A stretch of DNA of 64,000 nucleotides from Dendrobium chrysotoxum (Eukaryota; Streptophyta; Magnoliopsida; Asparagales; Orchidaceae): positions 87,141,663-87,205,662 of the forward strand of contig CM034313.1 in assembly GCA_019925795.1 (NCBI GenBank), read 5' to 3'. Each line of letters begins with the position of its first letter. Positions within the stretch are counted from its first letter, which is position 1. The notes beneath the pieces were generated by a model. That model worked only from the letters and a program-made list of their open reading frames with translations, searched no databases and was not told the origin of the DNA. The translations under genes were made by a program, and so were the position numbers. Shown here piece after piece: positions 58,370 through 64,000 of this stretch.

Positions 58370-58575
58370 AGACTGATACAAATTGGTTGACAGTTGGACT
58401 TAATTAAGACTGATACCAATTGGGCGATAATTGGGGTAGACTGATATTGATTGGTTGATAGTTTGGCCCAATTAAGACTGATGCCCAACTGGGTGACAAT
58501 TGCGGTTGACGAATACTAATTAATTGACAATTAGGCCTAATTAAGATTAATATTCAATTGAGTAATAATTGGAGT
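58370..58575 (+). repeat. About 68-bp imperfect tandem repeats inside the solo LTR
   Basis: Units begin AATTAAGACTGATACCAATT, AATTAAGACTGATGCCCAAC and AATTAAGATTAATATTCAAT, each followed by a GGGTGACAATTG-like word. About three units. Confidence 0.75.
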
Positions 58576-58795
58576 GAAAGAAGATGTTGCATTCATGATT
58601 GCATTTACATGATAGTACATTTTGAATTGATTGATATATATAACTAAATCATATTGATACAATATAGCATATCATACTGACATGAATCATTGGGTAATAG
58701 TACTTTTTTATTGTATATCTTATAATTTGATAGATTTATTTTGACTTTACTGGTCATATTAATATTATTATTAATTTTTAAGATTTCTATTACTC

Positions 58796-58798
<3 letters not shown>

Positions 58799-58862
<64 letters not shown>
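58799..58862. repeat. (AT)n microsatellite, about 31 units
   Basis: Perfect alternating AT over about 62 bp inside the solo LTR. Confidence 0.97.
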
Positions 58863-58864
<2 letters not shown>

Positions 58865-59251
58865 ATTCTTTTACCTTATATTGAAAGCAATGATAGAGTT
58901 TAATTTCCTGTTGGGCTTTTTAACTTATTATGTGTATTTAATGATTTCAAGTCAGGGAAGGGATCAGGATTGTAAGCAGTGACACTGATAGCGATCTTTA
59001 GGTTTTTTTTTAGATTTTGTTCTGAATTTTGTTTTATTCTTTTGTAGTCAGGAGCTTGTAATAGATTAGTGATTATAGTGATCTCATGGCCAGTATAAAT
59101 GACATTTTGGTGATTAAAATATCTTGATGTATATGATTTTAATTACTTTCGCTGGTTATTATTTATATAGATAATTTATAGAAGTTCTGGTATATTTTTA
59201 AAATGATAAATAGACAATTCTTTCAAATTTGATTCTAAACGTTACACTTAT

Positions 59252-59660
59252 GACTCATGTTAGCATATCATAAAATTGTCCCTTATGACTCCCAAATGCT
59301 TAGCACATTAGACATTCAGAAGTTCAATCCCTTATAACTCTTGGTACTTTCAACATAACAGAACTTCTCTAACATCAGATCTCCTCAAAATAACACATTT
59401 TATGTAGATAAGCACATATATAATTTCATCGTAATAAAAGAAATGTAAATAAATAAAAATGTAAAAATTTATAAAGTTCTCTATCGATATCCAACAATTT
59501 GAATCATGGAGCAAAATTTTAGGTATCCAAAATTTCACCAGATTATTAGGGTTTATTTAGAATATTGTTTGAAAGCTTTAAATGTTTTTTAACATAATTT
59601 TCTTATATCATAATTATTTTCTAATTTGTCAAAAATATAACACTTTTTTATTTACCCAGT
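59252..59660. other. AT-rich spacer between the two LTRs
   Basis: No gene recognised. Contains CCCTTATGACTCCC and CCCTTATAACTC words resembling the solo LTR's target site. Confidence 0.5.
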
Positions 59661-60119
59661 TGATACGTCATCAAAAAATTATTTTGATCGGACACGAATC
59701 TCGAGGCAAAATCAAGTTGGAAACTTCCGAAATTAATTTTGGGACCATCCGAACTTTGATTCCAGCAAACTTACAGTCAAACTGAGCGTCTCAGAAATAC
59801 GAACCCAACGATACCAAATTCAACCCAATCCGAGCCCAAATGGGTCCAAATCAAGGGTCTGAAGCGTTGTTAGAAAGTTCAAACCATAATTTGGATTACC
59901 AAACGGTCTCCAAAGGTGACAAGCTTATAGTCGAATCGAGCGTCTCGACGAGACGAATCCAATGAGCCCAAGATCGCCAAAATCTGACATTTCTAAGACC
60001 TTTAAATGTCCAGCGAACGGTCTATGATCAAGCGATTCAAGATCGGCCTTCCATTCAAACCACTCCCTAACTACCCCTGATCTTCCACCTATTTACGGGC
60101 CATGCCACTCACGAAAATC

Positions 60120-60127
60120 TATAAATA
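60120..60127 (+). promoter_or_regulatory. TATA box of the plus LTR
   Basis: TATAAATAGAGCCCC, conserved with the minus LTR and with the old fragment at 1.7 kb. Transcription would start about 30 bp further on, just before the 30-bp array. Confidence 0.6.
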
Positions 60128-60212
60128 GAGCCCCCTCTCCTCTTGAAAAAAGAGACCTATTCCTAAGGAGAAAAAGAGAGAGCTCTTGCCCCCTCGCTCC
60201 TCCTCGACCACC

Positions 60213-60630
60213 GCCGGAGTTTCGCCGGACCACCACCTGACGCCGGAGTTCCGCTGAACCACCACCTAAGGCCATGCTCTTCGCCGGACCACCACCTGAG
60301 GCCCTGCTCTTCGCCGGACCACCACTTGAGGTCCTGATCTTCGCCGGACCACCACCTGAGGCCCTGCACTTCGTCGGACCACCACCTGAGGCCCTGCACT
60401 TCGCCGGACCACCACCTAAGGCCCTGCTCTTCGCCGGACCACCACCTGAGGCCCTGCTCTTCGCCGGACCACCACCTGAGGTCCTGCACTTCGCCGGACC
60501 ACCACTTGAGATCCTGCTCTTCTCCGGACCACCACCTGACGTCCTGAGTCCTGTCGGACCTCCACCTGAGGTCCGAACTTTCGCCGAAGCATCACCTGAT
60601 GTTCAAAGTTATATCGGAACACCAACTAAG
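60213..60630 (+). repeat. 30-bp minisatellite, about 14 units
   Basis: The unit is GCCCTGCTCTTCGCCGGACC followed by ACCACCTGAG. The first two units are 29 bp, and those at the right end are more diverged. Because 30 is a multiple of three, the plus strand gives a Pro/Ala-rich 10-residue repeat (LFAGPPPEAL) and the minus strand a Trp/Gly-rich one (GLRWWSGEEQ). I regard both as by-products of the repeat. Confidence 0.95.
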
Positions 60631-61510
60631 GTCCTCCTGACCTCTGACATCAGATTAAAATCCTTCTGACCTCCAACGCCAGCCGACCACGGTCCTTCCG
60701 ACCTCCGTCGCCCTACCAATTCAGGTCCTCCTGACCTCTGATATCAGATTAAGGTCCTTCTAACCTCAAACGCCAGCCAACCACGGTCCTTCCGACCTCC
60801 GTCGCCCTACCAATTCAGGTCCTTCTGACCTCTGACATCAGATTAAGGTCCTTCTGACCTCCAACGCCAGCCGACCACGGTCCTTCCGACCTCCGTCGCC
60901 CTACCAATTCAGGTCCTCATGACCTCTGACATCAGATTAAGGTCCTTCTGACCTCCAACGCCAGCCGACCACGGTCCTTCCGACCTCTGTCGCCCTACCA
61001 ATTCAGGTCCTCCTGACCTCTGACATCAGATTAAGGTCCTTCTGACCTCCAACGCTAGCCGACCACGGTCCTTCCGACCTCCATCGCCCTACCAATTCAG
61101 GTCCTCCTGACCTCTGACATCAGATTAAGGTCCTTCTGACCTCCAACGCCAGCCGACCACGGTCCTTCTGACCTCCGTCGCCCTACTAATTCAGGTCCTC
61201 CTGACCTCTGACATCAGATAAAGGTCATTCTGACCTCCAATGCCAGCCGACTACGGTCCTTCTGACCTCCGTCGCCCCACCAAATAAGGTCTTTTCGACC
61301 TCTGTCATCTGATTACGGTCTTTATGACAAGCAACATCAGTCAACTATGGTCCTTCCGACCTTCATCGCCTGACCAACAAAGGTCCTCCCGACCTCTATC
61401 CTCAGACTACGGTCTCCCTGACCTACAACGTCTGTCAACTACGGTCTTTCCGGCTTCCATCTCCCGCCAAGTACGATCTTTCTGACCTCTGTCGTCTGCC
61501 AACTATGGTC
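60631..61510 (+). repeat. 94-bp higher-order minisatellite, about 7 good units plus degenerate ones
   Basis: Each unit contains three related sub-units: GGTCCTTCTGACCTCCAACG, GGTCCTTCCGACCTCCGTCG and GGTCCTCCTGACCTCTGACA, with linkers CCAGCCGACCAC, CCCTACCAATTCA and TCAGATTAA. The spacing between GATTAAGG words is 94 bp. Units decay towards 61500. It is apparently built from ~30-bp units that were then amplified in threes. Confidence 0.92.
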
Positions 61511-61834
61511 AGCCGACCTAGAAAATGTGTATATATTAATTCACACCATGTAATGCACTCTATATGATGTATATTGGCGATATCAAGCCAAGTCCTTCCC
61601 CAAAACAGAGGATCTCGTTTGTAAACAACTGCAAATACTAGTGGATTCATTCAAACTGGGCCAGGCCCCGTGGTTTTTCCCCCTTTTAGGGGTTTCCACG
61701 TAAAAACTCTGGTGTATCGTAAGAATATTACACCCTCTCTCTTTCATCTGACTGTGTGCTGGATTTTCGTACAATGCTAAGACGCAAAGCTTTATATTTC
61801 TCTACCGCCGCGAATACTCCAGGACGCAACAGCT

Positions 61835-61852
61835 TGGCGCCGTCTGTGGGAA
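61835..61852 (+). other. Primer-binding site of the LTR retrotransposon
   Basis: TGGCGCCGTCTGTGGGAA, three bases after the LTR end. TGGCGCCGT is the usual start of the primer-binding site in several plant Ty3/Gypsy lineages. The exact tRNA was not determined. Confidence 0.75.
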
Positions 61853-62250
61853 CATGGTTCCCGACTGGGGGGCAATTTTTGCTCCAACCTCAAAAGGTCA
61901 TTCTTGCCAACTTCCTTACATCAGCTATCGCTGCATCAATTTCATTGAAATCAGATACGGGCTGGGGGGCAACCTTGACTCCAACTATGGTCAAGAAAAT
62001 TCCTCTAATACTTTCAATATCAAGATGATATTTCAGGCAAGAAACTCCCAGCAAATGCAAAGATGCTTCCAATAAAATTTCAAGCCTCATACAGTCCCTA
62101 GTTGGACTTCTACTCCTTTGGTAGGGTCTAAATTTCGACCTCAAAAAGACAGTAACGGTCTAAAAATAGACCATTCTTCACTCTTGATTCGGGATACACG
62201 CGGCATTCGCCCCCTCCCAATCAAGGCAAAATCAATCCCAGGGGGATTCG
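61853..62250 (+). other. Start of the retrotransposon internal region (leader)
   Basis: Unique-looking leader after the primer-binding site. The open frames here (for example 61756-62028) cross the LTR end and primer site and are unlikely to be gag. No gag domain was recognised before the window ends. Confidence 0.55.
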
Positions 62251-62254
62251 ATTC

Positions 62255-63100
62255 GACCTCTTCCACACAGGTTAATGTTATCGAGCAAAGGCTCTGGCAT
62301 ACAACCTCGGATAGGTCATACATCCTTGGTGGATCCTCTCGACCTCTTCCATACAGGTTAAACGTCATCGAGCAAGGCTCTGACATACAACCTCGGATAG
62401 GTCTTTACATCCTTGTTGGATTCTCTCGACCTCTTCCACACAGGTTAACATCATTGAGCAGGGCTTTGATATACAACCTCGGAAAGGTCATACATCCTTG
62501 GTGGATTCTCTCGACCTCTTCCATATAGGTTAACGTCATCGAGCAAAGGCTCCGACATACAACCTCGGATAGGTCTCACATCCTTGGTGGATTCGACTTG
62601 ACCTCTTCCATACAGGTTAACGTCGTTGAGCAAAGGCTCCGACATACAACCTCGGATAGGTCTCATATCCTTGGTGGATTCTCTCGACCTCTTCCATATA
62701 GGTTAACGTCGTCGAGCAAAGGCTCCGACATACAACCTCGGATAGGTCTCACATCCTTGGTGGATTCGACTCGACCTCTTCCATACAGGTAAATGTCGTC
62801 GAGCAAAGGCTCCGACATACAACCTCGGATAGGTCTCACATCCTTGGTGGATTCTCTCGACCTCTTCCACACAGGTTAACGTCATAGAGCAAGGCTCTGA
62901 CATACAACCTCGGATAGGTCATACATCCTTATTGGATTCTCTCAACCCCTTCCACACAGGTTAAACATCATCGAGCAAGGCTCTGACATACAACCTCGGA
63001 TAGATTTTACATCCTTGGTGGATCATCTCGACCTCTTCTACACTGGTTAACATCATCGAGCAAAGGCTTTGACAAACAACCTCAGAAAGGTCACACATCT
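62255..63100 (+). repeat. About 87-bp tandem array, roughly 10 units
   Basis: The unit contains CCTCTTCCATACAGGTTAAC, GTCGTCGAGCAAAGGCTCCG, ACATACAACCTCGGATAGGT and CTCACATCCTTGGTGGATTC. Successive TTAACG words are 86-87 bp apart. Since 87 is 29 codons, long open frames appear on minus (for example MSEPLLDDVNLYGRGRENPP). No protein family fits these. Confidence 0.93.
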
Positions 63101-63109
63101 TTGGTAGGT

Positions 63110-64000
63110 GCTATTGATCTACGCTCTTCTGCCCGATGCCGAGCTTCCTCCCGTTGAAGGACTTCTGCCCGTTGCGGAACATTCGTCGGACTTCTGCCCG
63201 ACACCGAGCTTCCTCCCGTTGAAGGACTTTTGCCCGTTGCAGGACATTCGTCGGACTCCTGCCCGACGTTGAGCTTCCTCCCGTTGAAGGACTTCTGCCC
63301 GTCGCGGGACATTCGTCGGACTTCTGCCCGACACTGAGCTTCCTCCCGTTGAAGGACTTCTGCCCGTCGCGGGACATTCGTCGGACTCCTGCCCGACGCC
63401 GAGCTTCCTCCCGTTAAAGGACTTATGCCTGTCGCGGGACATTCGTCGGACTTCTGCCCGACACCGAGCTTCCTCCCGTTGAAGGACTTCTGCCCGTCGC
63501 GGGACATTCGTCGGACTTCTGCCCGACACCGAGCTTCCTCCCGTTGAAGGACTTCTGCCCGTCGCGGGACATTCGTCGGACTTCTGCCAGATGCCGAGCT
63601 TCCTCCCGTTGAAGGACTTCTGCCCGTCGCGGGACATTCGTCGGACTTCTGCCCGACACTGAGCTTCCTCCCGTTGAAGGACTTCTGCCCGTCGCGGGAC
63701 ATTCGTCGGACTCCTGCCCGACGCCGAGCTTCCTCCCGTTAAAGGACTTCTGCCTGTCGCGGGACATTCGTCGGACTTCTGCCCGACACCGAGCTTCCTC
63801 CCGTTGAAGGACTTATGCCCGTCGCAGGACATTCGTCGGACTTCTGCCCGACACCGAGCTTCCTCCCGTTGAAGGACTTCTGCCCGTCGCGGGACATTCG
63901 TCGGACTTCTGCCCGACACCGAGCTTCCTCCCGTTGAAGGACTGCTGCCCGTCGCGGGACATTCGTCGGACTCCTGCCCGACGCTGAGCTTCCTCCCGTT
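63110..64000 (+). repeat. 65-bp tandem array, at least 13 units, running out of the window
   Basis: The unit is GAGCTTCCTCCCGTTGAAGG, ACTTCTGCCCGTCGCGGGAC, ATTCGTCGGACTTCTGCCCG, ACACC. It contains the half-repeat ACTTCTGCCCG twice (29 + 36 bp). Units differ by only a few bases, so the amplification is recent. The minus strand is free of stops for most of the array in all three frames. The period is not a multiple of three, so the reverse translation repeats only every 65 residues. Confidence 0.96.

Larger units (their letters stand above)
57450..59246 (+). mobile_element. Solo LTR, 1797 bp, with perfect 5-bp target duplication
   Basis: Begins TGTAATAACCC and ends AAACGTTACA, so the termini form the inverted repeat TGTAA/TTACA and have the canonical TG...CA. 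It is flanked by CTTAT at 57445-57449 and 59247-59251. No internal retrotransposon sequence and no partner LTR are nearby, so it is best read as the product of LTR-LTR recombination. The strand is assigned only tentatively from the resemblance of the TGTAAxxCCC start to common plant LTRs. It contains a triplicated ~68-bp segment and a long AT microsatellite. Confidence 0.85.
59661..61831 (+). mobile_element. 5' LTR of a retrotransposon with internal minisatellites, about 2.17 kb
   Basis: Starts TGATACGTCATCAAAAAATT and ends AGGACGCAACA, three bases before a primer-binding-site-like sequence. A TATA box sits at 60120. The U3 part (to about 60110) is a normal unique-looking LTR sequence. The transcribed part is dominated by a 30-bp array and then a 94-bp array, giving way near 61500 to a U5-like end with TTTATATTTCTCTACCGCCG. 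The homologous LTR on minus at 52982-54864 shares both ends and the TATA box. The element's partner LTR would lie beyond the window. Confidence 0.8.

Noticed and set aside
60163..60669. Proline-rich or tryptophan-rich repeat protein at the 30-bp array
   Set aside because: The 30-bp period automatically gives periodic open frames on both strands. The frames start inside the LTR just after the TATA box with no gene context.
63110..64000. CRISPR-like or other spacer-containing array
   Set aside because: The 65-bp units abut directly with no variable spacers, and the context is a plant retrotransposon.

Overview
This is a 64 kb piece of a flowering-plant nuclear genome. It is AT-rich, gene-poor and dense in transposons. 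The evidence for a plant is two spliced plant genes (an FCS-like zinc-finger gene and a three-RRM oligouridylate-binding protein gene of the UBP1 type), CACTA and hAT-like DNA transposons, RTE-type LINEs, tRNA-derived SINEs, Copia remnants and LTR-retrotransposon LTRs. The species cannot be named from the sequence. There are no rRNA or tRNA genes, CRISPR arrays, operons or bacterial features.

Layout. 1-3.6 kb: AT-rich intergenic DNA with an old LTR fragment, a SINE and a LINE 3' relic. 3.7-4.8 kb: a two-exon FLZ gene on +. 5.2-9.2 kb: CACTA territory, including a complete 2.79 kb non-autonomous element (5942-8730, target duplication TAT). That element carries a dead transposase 3' end, an RTE LINE fragment and, inside the LINE, a 167-bp MITE with its own 9-bp target duplication. 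9.2-18 kb: intergenic DNA with a SINE (11473-11699), a MITE and a 690-bp hAT-like element.

18.06-34.37 kb and 34.87-51.12 kb are the same 16.3 kb sequence twice, separated by exactly 500 Ns. The first copy stops at the gap in mid-sequence, while its match in the second copy runs on into unique DNA. The second copy starts abruptly after the gap at a point that lies inside unique-flanked DNA in the first. This is the signature of two contigs with overlapping ends that were joined without being merged. The block holds one complete minus-strand gene, UBP1-like, with 12 coding exons. Its ninth intron is about 9 kb and contains RTE, Copia and hAT-like insertions. Each copy carries single-base indels that break the reading frame, almost all at different places, so one functional locus is the likeliest reality.

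51-64 kb is a retrotransposon cluster. It contains an LTR on - (about 52982-54864), a clean solo LTR (57450-59246, target duplication CTTAT), and an LTR on + (59661-61831) followed by a primer-binding site (61835) and the start of an internal region. The + LTR and its leader carry four kinds of tandem arrays (units of 30, 94, 87 and 65 bp). The window ends inside the 65-bp array.

I did not find a convincing new biological system. The points most worth attention are the false duplication with complementary frameshifts, the three-level nested insertion at 5.9-8.7 kb, and the minisatellite-rich LTR element whose 65-bp array leaves the reverse strand open in all three frames.
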